A DNA stretch of 64,000 bases from Larimichthys crocea. Lineage: Eukaryota; Chordata; Actinopteri; Sciaenidae. The stretch is from NCBI RefSeq assembly GCF_000972845.2, contig NC_040019.1, positions 8,663,774 to 8,727,773 of the forward strand, written 5' to 3'. Made by a program: the position numbers and the translations under genes. The notes beneath the pieces are model-generated. The model saw nothing but the letters and a program-made list of their open reading frames with translations, was not told where the DNA came from and ran no database searches. Positions 1 to 11,480 of this stretch are shown here, piece by piece. How positions within the stretch are numbered: position 1 is the stretch's first letter; each line of letters starts with the position of its first letter.

Positions 1-2100
1 CTGCACACCACATTATTTTTAACCCACTGCCTCCGAGAGGAAGCAGGAGACGCTTGGGCCTCTGAAGTCCAGCACAATGAGGAATAAGCTACACACATAC
101 ACAGTCACCAAGTCGCACATGTGCGCTGAAACACCTAGACGCACACACCAGCTTTTGTCATCTGCCAACAGACACCGGTGCTTCCACACACACGTACGCA
201 CAGACAGACATTAGACACTTATCATACGCATTTTCCTTTAGCACCACCAGACATCCATTCTCTTCTCTTCACAGACACACGCGATGATACACTCTCGCCC
301 GGATAACATGCCTTACCTTGCGCCCCACCCGTCTCCACCATGGCGCTGGCTGTCCCTGTTGACCCAGATCCAGCAGGTCACCCAGGGTCAGTGGGCTGTA
401 AATGAACTGATACTAATTACAGTAAACAGCACCACATCAGAGCATGTGTTCCTGCATGTGGGTTTGCATGCATGCATGCAAGTGGTGAAACTGGACAGGC
501 TTAATTCACGGAAAAGGGAGGTCCGCACGTCAGCCCCGAGCGGCAATCAAGAGTGTTTAATTGTTCATGTTGATCGTCTCGGGTGGGGGGTGTTTAGCTT
601 TTAGGCTGAGGCCTCTCATCTATTTTCTCACTTCCTCTTCTGAACACTTAATCATCGTTGTGGTGATTGGTGTTTGGATTTGGGTGTCGTGGGCTGAGTA
701 ACCAGTAACTTGAATAAATGAAATGGATATAGTTTCAACTGCTGTATTCTCTCCTCATGCCTGTGTGATTTGTGGATGATGAAATATTTTGATGAAAGCA
801 GTGAGCCACCTGTTGATTTGCCTTGTTATTACATGATTCCTTCTCTTCTTCGCCCACCGTCTCACATGACTCCAGGCTGTCTAATTGACTCCACTCTCTG
901 TAACTCATCCAATCAAACGCTCCCATGATGTCTCGCTAGGAAAGCGACTGACTGACTGAGTGGTGCCTTGTAAGTATTTAACCTCCTGCAGTGGAGACAC
1001 ACACACACACACACTTATACATACACACATCAAGCCAGTCACTCAGTCAAGGCAGAAAATCAGATTGACTCAACCTCTAAGGGCAGTGCCATTGAAATCA
1101 GATTACAGATGAGGTAGCCCACAATTTCCAGAGCACCGCATCCACCACAAACGCTTTGGCCTTGAAAACATACACCTCTTCCTTTCTCTTTTTCTTCCTC
1201 TCTCTACAGACATTCACCCAAGTACACGCACATACACATTCACTTGAAGGGAAAGGTGATCAACAGGGAAAGTGATGGCTGGGGGAAAATTGAAGGTAAT
1301 TAAGTCCAGCCCTCCTTGTCTGAATCGATGAGATGAGGGGTCGCAGGCCCATCTCACATTGCACTTTCCTGTTAGACCCTTTCTCAACCCCTCTCTTTAT
1401 TTCCCTACCCTTTTTATAACTGTGTTCGTTAAGGTTTTAATATTACTTTAAGAAAAGAGATGATTTTTTTCTTCCCTCTTGCTTTATATGCGTTATTGTA
1501 GCAGCCTTCAGTTCTCTCCATGAGGGCTGATGTTGACATCCTGCTTCACAGCCTGTCCAGCCGCCACAGTGTGTAGCCAAACGCCCTGAAAGTGTCTGCC
1601 ACATTGTTCTCCCACTTGAAAGTCAGCAAAGCTTTGTCAGCGTCCTCTAGTGTAGTCCTTTATCGTATTCACACGCTGTGCTTTATTTTTAGCCCATCCA
1701 AGTCCGTTCCCTTTGTTCCGGCAATTCTTGAGCAATCTTTCAGACCACCACCCCCTCCACCTCTTCCATTGTATTTTTAGACAAAGGTGAAAAATGGCAG
1801 ACCTAACTGGGAATTATGAAGGACCTTCCCCTTGATGAGGGCTGGGTCTGTCTAAGGAGAGGTGGGGGTGTGGGGGGGGACATGACACTGGACAAGCTGT
1901 GTCAGTGGATCCAAGTGGGTACATAAGATTATTCCATTTACCGGTGAATTCAGACTAGCATATTTTATTACAATGTTACTTAACTTCATAAATGCGGTTC
2001 CATTTATTTTTCAAGAATTGAATGGAAAAGTTCGGATATATTGGGAATTTATCAAAATAGAGAGAAGACAAATGCAACTCTTCTGTATAAAAATTAAATT
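1..2100. other. intergenic desert, no gene seen
   Basis: No exon, RNA gene or transposon recognised. There is a short (AC)n at 991-1,012, a GCATGCATGCATGC run near 467-480 and G-rich text at 1,861-1,880. Mixed-composition stretches at about 490-600 and 1,490-1,620 could be conserved elements. The open frames here are 60-106 codons and show no protein-like composition. Confidence 0.6.
490..605. promoter_or_regulatory. candidate conserved noncoding block
   Basis: Balanced composition with GTCCGCACGTCAGCCCCGAG followed by GGCAATCAAGAGTGTTTAAT and TGATCGTCTCGGG, unlike the surrounding A/T-rich and CA-rich text. It resembles ancient noncoding elements of developmental-gene deserts. There is no alignment, so this is inference. 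Confidence 0.25.
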
Positions 2101-2485
2101 GTAAAACCGTGAAATCCCTATTTTATGGGGGTTTACTTCTTGGTTGGAACCAGTCTCTTCCCTGAGTCTCCACTGCTTGTCAGCCCATTTAAAATGTAAT
2201 TTGTTGTTATCACATTTGGGTTTTATACAGATTAAACAGAGATTAAAAGAGGTACAGTGTGTTAAAAAGTGATCTTAAAGGATGCTGATAGGCAGATTGT
2301 GGGACTTTTGGACGGAGCCAGGCTAGATGCTTCCTCTTGTTTCCAGTCTTTGTGCTAGACTAACATATCCAGCTATATAGCTTCATATTTAATGTACAAA
2401 CATAAGAGTGGTATCAATCTTCTCATCTAACTCCCAGCAAGAAACCAATTAAGCGTATTTACAAAAATGTCAAACTTTTCCTTTA
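2101..2485 (+). mobile_element. partial fold-back/MITE-like percomorph repeat (right half)
   Basis: Contains, in order, GCTGATAGGCAGATTGTGGG, TTTGGACGGAGCCAGGCTAG, TGTTTCCAGTCTTTGTGCTA, AGCTTCATATTTAATG, AGAGTGGTATCAATCTTCTC, ATCTAACTCCCAGCAAGAAA and a terminal AATGTCAAACTTTTCCTTTA. These match the right arm of an abundant fish inverted-repeat element that I recall (GGACAGAGCCAGGCTAGC ... GAGTGGTATCAATCTTCTCA ... AAAATGTCAAACTATTCC). Only the interior and right arm are present, diverged by perhaps 15-20%. Confidence 0.7.
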
Positions 2486-4669
2486 ATCACAGCTACTGAG
2501 TGACCACTGTTAGTGTAGACACTAGGAGGCTTTGCATTCAAATGATACAAATATTCAGTTTAGTAAGTATACTGTTTTAGAAAGATGTCAGAAAATGTAT
2601 ACAATGGATGAATGTTGAAGGGAAATTCAAACACTGATGCTGACAGTCCATGGAGCTGTATGTTGTGTTGTGTGGACTGTCATGCTGCCAGCAACCGTGA
2701 CTAGAACCTGTGATGTGGGCATGGAGCCAGAAGGTTTCTACACATTAGGAATAGTATAGTGGAAGAGAATGCTCACCTAAATCACATAAGTGGACGTTAT
2801 CACACTAATTGTAAAAGTGCATAGATAAGTATAAGAGATTCAAGACCTAATATACAAACCAGATCCATAGTGGGGAATAAATGGCATCGTATAAATGGCA
2901 TCAAATGATGTGGGTGGGTTTGGCTTACAGGTAGCCTGTCCAAATATAGAATATGTAGCCCTATGTGCTGTTTGGAAGCCATCATTGTATATGTGCTATG
3001 TGTATGGGTATTAGTCTGCAAAGATGCAGGTTCACTTCTTGCGTACATTGTCATATGTGTACACAAGTAAAGCCCTCAGAGTAACAGATACAGCCTGATA
3101 CTTTCCATAGAGAACATTTTGCTCCAAGGCTAATTAGGTTTTTTTCTAGTTAGCTATGGTCCTGACAAGGGGTAAAGAAGGAGAAGTGAGTCTGTGGTGG
3201 TGGGGGTGAGGGGGGTTGTCAATCCACTGCTTCAGCAATCCATGTTAAGGCGACCGTGTTTCATTTCCTGGTGCCTGCCTTGGTTCCCCTTAAATAGCAT
3301 TACCTGTTGAAGCCAGTTAAATCACCGACAGCATGATTAGAAGGCCACTGAGGACCCAGAGTCTGGGCAACAAAGCACGGACTAGCCTTTAATTCAATTT
3401 ATCTTTATAAACATACACATCTGCCTCTGATTTACCACAAAGTTTTGAGATGTCTTTTACTGCTTTGACAGGAAAGTTTGGGCTCAATTTACTTTCTAAC
3501 CAAAAAACACTTTCTCCTTCCAGAACCACCTATATCTGGATATTGATCATTTTGCTCATAATAGGGTCTAAGGTAGTGAGTGCTGCATAAAACAGTACAT
3601 AAAATATAGTCCTAATGGTGCGTTAATGGCTAGGATCAAAAGACAACTGTATTAGCCAGGATGATATAAATTTCCTGGGCCAGTTCAGGGTTAATGAGGA
3701 GATATGTTTTCTGAATGTATCAGCGCAGATATTGTAAAATCTAATTTTGATGAATGAGTACATTTGTGCTCTGTCTGTTCACAGTTTGCAGAAAATCATA
3801 TGAGCAATGGATTTTTATATCATTGCAGACAAACACAATAGAACTAATATTTGCATATTCAAAATTCACACTTACCTTTTAAATGAGCATTTGGAGTATT
3901 GTCTTAATGCTAATTAGCTTTCCCTTTTGATTACACCTTTTTAGTACAAAAACCCTCACACATAAAGAACATGAAAATGTACCATGGTCGTAGAGCTATG
4001 ACTGAGAGAATATGCAAGATAATACAGTATGTAAAATGTCACATAATAGCTACATTCTGGCCTTGGTGCTTCATTCAGACATCTTCACCACCTGGGATTC
4101 ATGGAGGTGAAAGAAACAGATGGGTGCTGGAGGACATCAGCTGTGGCCTGTTAGCCAGGTCACCACGCTAGCCATTGTCACAAGCAGACTCAAGCCTCAT
4201 GTCTACATTCCCAGGTCATGTTCTGGAAGTGCAGGGTCATGCCCCTTCACCTTCACCCCCACCAATGAGTTAGGAGCCAAACACGATGTAATTACACCCA
4301 TTTGGTCGTATGACGGGCAAGTGGTCTGTAGTCTCCTGTGCCTGTCTCCGCACACAAGGGTTCTCAAACAAGGGCAATGACCTACCTTTGTCAACCACAG
4401 ACCTCTGAGACTATTGGGTGATCAGTGGACACTTAGAGCAGAAAATGGAGACAATAGGAAGGTTTTTGTTAGACAGATGTGATTCATTTATCAGCTTGCA
4501 CTTTTGTATTATCAGATAATTGTAAAATAATTTAAAGGCTCACAAAAAAACAACACCCCGTCTTAAATACCAACTGAAAATGTATTTTTAGAGATAACAT
4601 AAATGCATAAAACAGTTTCCTGTTATATCACATTGTTACACCATGCATGTTAGGCCACAGCCATGCCAC

Positions 4670-4930
4670 AGATCATTAAGGTGTTATCAGTGGCTGTATC
4701 AAAGGATGGACAGAGGGAGAAGTGTAACAAATCCTTGGTGCTTTGCGTATGATAAGCATCATTTATCACCGAGAGTGCTGCTGGCCCATTAACAAGCACA
4801 GCTCCATTAGCACTATCTACAAGGCTTTCATAATGCCTTGTCTGCCCACATCTTTACGTTTATATGAGGAAATCATTAAACATTGTTTGTGTGAGACGGA
4901 AGCATCTAACAGCTAGGCAATGATCTCTGG
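4670..4930. promoter_or_regulatory. candidate conserved noncoding block
   Basis: Compact mixed-composition stretch with GATA cores in both orientations (GATAAG at about 4,751 and TTATCA at about 4,763), then CTGGCCCATTAACAAGCACA and CATAATGCCTTGTCTGCCCA. The text has the look of a deeply conserved element, but this is inference without alignment. Confidence 0.3.
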
Positions 4931-5304
4931 GGTCCTAGAGGTGGAGATATGTTTTGATTTTGTAACAGCAGTAAAATAAGTTTTAGAATTGTGCATATTT
5001 TCTGTCTGCATGTGTTTCTATGGCTTTGCTATACATGACCCAGTCCAAAGACACAGTTGGATATTAAACAGGTGAAAATATTGAAACAAAAACTATAAGA
5101 TGTGACATCTGTAGCTGTTTCATTACTGAGGTTTGAGAAAGAAGGTGTGTATAGTGGCATACTTGTTATATCAACATGATTCTGGGTTTTCAGATAATTA
5201 TATTTAATTAATATGTTTTGGTGAAGAATGTGCCATTGCTCTGGCTAGCAGCTTACATGATGCAAATAGTCTGTCTTCACCTGGAAATGAATCAATTTTT
5301 ATTA

Positions 5305-5387
5305 TTTTTTGTTGTTTCACACATTGAAATCATGGACTTACTTACTTTTTTGTTGTTTCACACATTGAAATCATGGACTTACTTACT
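5305..5387 (+). repeat. 41-bp unit tandemly duplicated
   Basis: TTGTTGTTTCACACATTGAA followed by ATCATGGACTTACTTACT occurs twice, 41 bases apart, with essentially no differences. It is a recent tandem duplication. Confidence 0.9.
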
Positions 5388-6965
5388 TATTTACATTTAG
5401 TGTGATACTGGTTATGTTAGCCTATATACTATGCACTCGCTATACAGTGGATATCTGCAATATTGTCTAAATCAAAGAATCAGAATGTTAAAACTGAAAT
5501 AAGCTTCAGTGTGTTTTTCTACATATGGTCATATCATCTGTGTTTCCAGACCACATATGTGTATTTTTGTGTTGTGTTTATTTGGCTGGTAGTTGCAGTG
5601 CATTGATCTCTCAGGGTCACTGCAGGATGGCGCCGGATATTCAGATATTTTGGCAGCAAAGGCAGCAGAGAGATTAAAATTGAAAGAGACAAAAAAAAAA
5701 TGCACAAAGAAGAAAGTGAATATTGGTTCAGGAGCCTTTGCACGATCAAAAAGGATTTAAACATGATGTAGATGTTGCTGTGCATCTTTTGGACAGGTAA
5801 TAGACTGGCTAATAATACAGTGTGCAGTTGGCTGTAACTTACCCTTATTTTACAATAGCATTGTTAGCTCTCTGTGTATAAAACTCAAATAATCTTTATT
5901 GGCATGAATTATAATTTTCAAAGTTAAACTCAACTAGTAATGGTTAGTTAATAATAAGGTAAGCTCAAAAAATAATGTGAGATTAGAAGATGTGGTCCTG
6001 GACACAGATAGCTACATGAACAACATCACAAGAAAGACTTTGATTGCTGATCATATATAGAAAGTTATGGATTTCACCTGTAGCCATGAAGACTTTCTGT
6101 TATATATTTTTGGTGGATGAGCCCTGTAGTCTGTAATCAGGTTCTGTTTGTGTCCTGAAGGAGTTCAATAGGTTTTAAAAGGAAGAGCTGAACAGTATTT
6201 ACCATCTGACCCCTGCTCTGGCTGATGGGGGTGCGGGGTTTATAAGTAATGGGTGAGGGGTGGGGATTAAGAATAGGGGAGGGGAGGCCTCTTGCTCAGA
6301 CAGAAGATGAAGACAGTTATGTTTGTATGAACAGACACTGGAGTTCATTGTCCTCCACACTTCCTGCGCCCCCCTCCCCAGCAAACATAAAATTACCCCC
6401 TTTCTCAATCTGGTGAGGTATCTTCACCCACGAATATATGCACAGGCACACACACAGGCCATAGTCTGAACGCACAGATACACATACTCACACACATCCT
6501 CTTCTCCTGATCAGATGACATCATTAACAATCATTACTGGGACACCAGGAAGTGCAGAGATCTCCGGCTCAGAGTCTGGCTGCATGGGATCATGTTAGCC
6601 TGCTAGAGATGAGAGATTTGAAGAGGAAAGCACCCACCAAAGCTATTTTACTTCTGGATTTCATTAATACCCTAGTGCTAACAGAAGGCACAAAGAAAAG
6701 ATGGAAAAACTCAAAATAAATTCCAACCCACCATCACGTCTTGTGTTCTTTGTCTACATGGATTTCCTATAAACGTGTTGTTAAAATTCCTCCTGAATGC
6801 TTTAATTTTTTTTTCTCTTGTTTTGTTTTGTTTTGTTTTCTGCGTGAAAATCAAAAACATACTTGAAGCTGTTTGTTTCTGATGATTTTAATCATCCCAA
6901 CATTTTAGAAAGGCATCCAGATGGCTGCTTGATCAAATATTAAAGCGTATTTGCATTACAAAAGT

Positions 6966-7141
6966 ATATCATTTATATATATATATATTATAGAATATAT
7001 ATATATATATATATTAATATATATATATATATATAATTATATATATATATAATATATATATATGGATATAGAACATAAGATACATTAAGTTTGGCTTATG
7101 TATCCTTGGCTATTATAGATATATATATATATATATATATA
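6966..7141. repeat. (AT)n clusters
   Basis: Two blocks of nearly pure (TA)n, about 6,966-7,064 and 7,118-7,141, broken by short non-repeat text that includes TACATTAAGTTTGGCTTATG. Confidence 0.9.
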
Positions 7142-10100
7142 GGGTTGCTCTGATGTTGAATATTTCATTGAAGTTGGATGATCAGTGTTTTCTTATACTG
7201 TCAATTTAAACTGATTACAGCGCTTCGTGGTTTCTGTGGCCAGGTTAGTGATTTGGGCTGGGGCTAGTGTGTGGCATGTGCTGGAGCCATGGCTCCTCAA
7301 AGTAAAGTCCTTCCCTTCGGGCCCAAAGAAAGCTGACACGCCAAGCCTGGGTTTGTCAGTGACAGCCCCCTGGCAGGAAGCTTGTCTGAGTCCATGGGCG
7401 TCTCAGTAGCTGTTCTTGTATGACACTAACCACAGCTACCACAAGACAAGCAATACTGCTGTTGCTGTCGGTGGCTATGTTACCGTGATAGGATGCATGC
7501 AGACCTTTCTCTGAGACAGAGATGGAGAGCAGCGAGTGTATATTTGAATTCATGGTAGTGGCTGCGAGCATGCATGCATGCATGCATGCATATGTGTGTG
7601 CAATGCTGCAAAACCATGTACATGCATGTGTGTATGTATGAATCTGCCTGACAGTTCATATGTGTGTATGTGTTTGTGTGTGTAAGGACTCTGATCTAAA
7701 TACTTCACTAGGGAGGAGAGAAGAGTGACCCCTACTGTCAAAGAAACTACACACCAACTTCATACTGTATAGGTATAGGATAACATCATATTGAGAAAAT
7801 AAATTACCCTAAAAATAATCTATCGAATTAAAGGAAACCAAAATCTGAGATAATCATTTAACACATAGGGTTGCACTATTAATGTAATATATCTGTAAGT
7901 TTGAATTGTTGTAGCATTTTACAAAGAACACAGCATTTTACATGTGGGTTGTCCTCCCAATAGCCTTTAGGCCTCAGACAACGATCATCAGTAAACATCA
8001 CAGCCAGAGAAGTACTTTTATATGTTCCATCACCATCCACTTGAGCTCTCTGTTTTTTTTCATGAATAGGGGCTATGATTGGAGCAGGGAGTGCTGGAAA
8101 TCCTTTGAAAAGGGAAAACAAAAGGTCTCCTCTGCTGTGATGAAGCATACCTCTCAAGAGACCAGACCTGGGCCTGACTCAACCTTTCACACAATCGACG
8201 GCCAACAATACAACAAACCCTGCCCTCGCAAACCTACTATTGTACTGGAGCACGCCACAGCTGTGGAGAATCACATTTAGGTGTCAGAGGCAACAAATGT
8301 TTCTTTAATTGGAATAGTGGTATTAGCTCATGTTTCCTCCCCGTGCTTTATGAATCCCCTGTGCCTATTGTTTGGAAGTTCGCGTTGACGTCGCCTTGGC
8401 GGCTCCGGCTAATTGAGTGAGTGTGTGTTTGGACCAGGTTCAAGAGGAACTAGCGTCTCTTGGTTGTGTGTGTGGGTGGGAATAGTGTGTGTGTGGGTGT
8501 GTGTCTGTGTGTGTGTGCTTTTTTTTTTGTTTGTTTGTTTGTTTTATTTCCAAGGTTGTGTGTACGTGCAGGATCCTGGTGCTGTGTGTGTGATTCTGCA
8601 TGGGTTTACGATGTTTCTTTCATTCGCAGTAAATCTTGTACATTTTATTTAATCTAAATGAGCACATACACACTGTGACTGTCTGACCCTGAGCAAAGTA
8701 ATTCAGTAATTTCACTCACATTTAAAGACCCCCTCACCACCCCCCTCCTTTTCACCACTGTCACCTAATCTGGCTTTCAGACAGATTAAATCAACAGCCA
8801 AACACAAACACTGACCGTATTTGTCTTGTATTTTAAACCCAAGAATAACCAAGACAAATAACCCAAGACAAGATATAATTCTAAGCATTAAATGGATTAC
8901 CTGTTTCATATGCTTGGTATTCAATATTAATGTTTGAGCTGATTTTGAACATATGACCCAAAATATGTTGTTCTCAGCTGACTGAGCTAAGGAGAATGGA
9001 CATCTTTTGATTCACAGCAATGAAAATATAGCATGTAACATGAAATATTCTGTAAACTACACTTATGCTTCCAATTGAGGGAATTATAAACTACCTGTAG
9101 CTTCACGACAATTTCACAAGAAATGTTATGTTACATTGTGTTTTATCCCAGTTTATTGTAAAGATGACTCCCTATTGGCCTGATAAGTACCCGATTTTTT
9201 TTGCACTCTCATTAATCTTTCCTAATCTGAGGAGATAAGATTACTGGTAATCTAGGGCATCAAAGACACACCAATCCATCTCCTAATGTGGGATCTTAAC
9301 ACTGGATCAAGACAACTCGCCACAATCCAGGTCACACGCACGGATAAGAAAGATTAAGAAAAAGAAGAAGTCTTGATTTTCCAACTTTCACTTATTCATC
9401 AAAAGTATTGTTTGCATGTAAAACATCTTTAATCTTTCTAAACCCAGTTCTTTATGATGCACTGTATGTATTCTGTTGATCTGAATGCCACAACCATACA
9501 CATGTAGTGAATATGTTGTGACTGTTTTTATTAGAATGAACAGGATTTTACTCCAACATCCTCATTATAAAATAAGATATATTGTTAACAACATTATTAA
9601 TTCTACATGAAAAGGACTGACGTTAAATTAACTCACATAAATCAAGTACTGAGCCCAAATAATAAACACTTGCAGCAGCTTGTTTTGATATTTTGCCAGA
9701 AATAATAAAAACACATAAAACAACAATGTCCCTGATGAAAAGACTTCCTGTACTTTTTGATTAAATTATTCATCCTATTTAGAGGAACCAGGCACTGACT
9801 GAATCATACAACCCACATATTTATTTCTAACTGCGTGTTTACATTGTGAATCTTTAATCGGGTGTTTCAGATGAAAAATAAATTTAAAAAATCATCTGAA
9901 GCAAGTACAATGTGTTTTCTCTCATCTTGAGAGGGAACAGGTGCTGCTGGCCTCCAAGATCAGTGTCAACTAGGGATTACAGCATGTGTCGCTGAGGGAT
10001 TTTTGAATTACTGTCATAGGAACTGAGATTACAAATATGGATTAGGAGCAGAATAAGACGCAGATAGTGCTAAATTCACAAGATAATCTGTCAACGTGCC

Positions 10101-10590
10101 TTGACGAAAATATTCCTTATGTGAAAACAGAATTAAGACGGCTTTAGGCGTGTGCATGTGTCTGCGCATGAGGACTTTCTCACATGCTTGTGTGTGTGTG
10201 TGTTTTGGGTGAAGAGTGGTTGAGATTATTTCGGAAGCACATGGTGTCAGTTCTTGAACTGAATGTCTAATATGAAATTACAATATCAAAGCAATGACTT
10301 TATACTGAAACATAACGGTAGGAATCTAACAAAGCCTTTAGCCTATTGTTCCTAATCCTCAAAATATATATGTATGTAATATGTATGTGTGTTTGTCTGT
10401 GCTTCATACATTTGTTTGACTGTGACCAGATATCTGAGGTTTTCTTGCCAAAACTAATATGATCAGAGCATAGAGAGAGTGTGGACAGAGTATGTGTGCA
10501 TGCAGTGGCGGGCTCAGAAGTGAGTGGTTTAGAGAGAATTCATTAGTGTGTAGACAGGTGGCTAGTATTACACTCCACTAGTGAAAGTCA
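7142..10590. other. intergenic desert, no gene seen
   Basis: Noncoding. It holds a GCATGC-type tetranucleotide run (7,566-7,592), GT-rich text at 8,463-8,520, a candidate element at 8,281-8,420, and about 1.2 kb of featureless A/T-rich sequence from 8,900 to 10,100. Confidence 0.6.
8281..8420. promoter_or_regulatory. candidate conserved noncoding block
   Basis: Contains CTTTAATTGG, a SOX-like CTATTGTTTGG (about 8,365-8,375), a GACGTC palindrome at 8,387-8,392, GCCTTGGCGGC and CTAATTGA at 8,409-8,416. The CpG-containing stretch stands out from A/T-rich surroundings. Inference only. Confidence 0.35.
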
Positions 10591-10770
10591 GCAGCCCGAG
10601 CTGTCCTGTACCCAACTCTCTCACTTCCTCTCCCTCTCTTCTCTCTCTCTCTCGCTCCCTCTGCAAGCAGTAAAGCTACACCAGCCTGGATGACATTTCC
10701 AAAGACAGCAGGCCACTGATTAGAAAATGGTCTGCACTGAAACAACAGCCTCCGATCTTTATCAAAGTTT
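10590..10770. promoter_or_regulatory. candidate conserved noncoding block
   Basis: Apart from a short CT-rich tract (10,620-10,660), the block reads TACACCAGCCTGGATGACAT, AGGCCACTGATTAGAAAATG and CTTTATCAAAG, with no simple repeat. It sits directly left of the (TC)n at 10,791 and may belong with the element at 10,880-11,035. Confidence 0.3.
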
Positions 10771-10785
10771 AACATCCCCCCCCTC

Positions 10786-10790
<5 letters not shown>

Positions 10791-10837
<47 letters not shown>

Positions 10838-10838
10838 C
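10791..10838. repeat. (TC)n microsatellite
   Basis: Roughly 20 uninterrupted TC units followed by a short imperfect tail. Confidence 0.95.
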
Positions 10839-10879
10839 CCAACCTTGCTATCTATCCGTCTCGAAGGCCTGTCTCTCTT

Positions 10880-11035
10880 GGGAGCCAACTATAAGTACTC
10901 CATCAGGCAAACCGCATTAGTGTAATTTCGTCCCAGGAAATTAGCAGAGCAGAGCGGCGCCAATTAGAAGTCAATAGCTGGCTTTATTAATCGAGCTAGC
11001 CATCGCACTTGATTAGATTAAGCTGGGGCTGAGCT
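10880..11035. promoter_or_regulatory. strong candidate conserved noncoding element
   Basis: CCATCAGGCAAACCGCATTA, GCGGCGCCAATTAGAAGTCA, GGCTTTATTAATCGAGCTAG and CACTTGATTAGATTAAGC form about 150 bp dense in homeodomain-type cores (ATTAG, TTAATC, GATTAGATTA) with no simple repeat, although microsatellites lie on both sides. This is typical of deeply conserved enhancers near developmental transcription factors. No alignment is available. Confidence 0.45.
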
Positions 11036-11040
11036 CTGTT

Positions 11041-11049
11041 TGTGTGTGC

Positions 11050-11102
<53 letters not shown>
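11041..11102. repeat. (TG)n microsatellite
   Basis: About 30 TG units with two TGCG interruptions at the start, followed by a short (AG)n. It is prone to Z-DNA formation and length polymorphism. Confidence 0.95.
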
Positions 11103-11116
<14 letters not shown>

Positions 11117-11178
11117 TGTCTTTGTGTGTTTATTCATCTGTGTTTGTGCCTGTCAGTGTATTGCTTGTGCACCCTTGG

Positions 11179-11181
<3 letters not shown>

Positions 11182-11220
<39 letters not shown>
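11182..11220. repeat. (TG)n microsatellite
   Basis: About 19 TG units, 80 bp downstream of the previous (TG)n. Confidence 0.95.
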
Positions 11221-11221
<1 letters not shown>

Positions 11222-11480
11222 AGGCCTCGTGCAGGGAGCGGCAGGTGCTGCTGACTTGCTGATCCTGTCTCATTGTGACTGTCTGCGGCTCTGTCAGAGC
11301 TCAGTAATATGTTGATATTGACCCTCTTCGACTGCAGGCTCTTAGAAGACACACTGCAGAAGGGGCTGGAGCTAGAGGCATCAGTTAATGCAGAGACAAG
11401 CCAGCCAATTGGATAAATTAAACTGACATTATTATATTAAGTTTTGTAATCATATAGCTGCAATTAGCAGGCCACATAAG
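11221..11480. promoter_or_regulatory. candidate conserved noncoding block
   Basis: GAGCGGCAGGTGCTGCTGAC, CATTGTGACTGTCTGC, GCCAGCCAATTGGATAAATT and CATATAGCTGCAATTAGCAG suggest a conserved element continuing the one at 10,880-11,035 across the two (TG)n arrays. Inference only. Confidence 0.35.

Larger units (their letters stand above)
2486..6965. other. intergenic desert, no gene seen
   Basis: A/T-rich noncoding DNA. It contains a candidate conserved block at 4,670-4,930, a 41-bp tandem duplication at 5,305-5,387, G-rich runs at 6,226-6,285 and a TTTTG-type simple stretch near 6,818-6,840. The remaining sequence shows no recognisable feature. Confidence 0.6.

Noticed and set aside
5883..5925. 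CTTTATTGGCATGAATTATA resembling part of a fish repeat
   Set aside because: Only about 20-30 bases match what I recall; too short to support an element.
11042..11315. Overlapping open frames rich in Val and Cys
   Set aside because: They are translations of (TG)n arrays and have no coding character.
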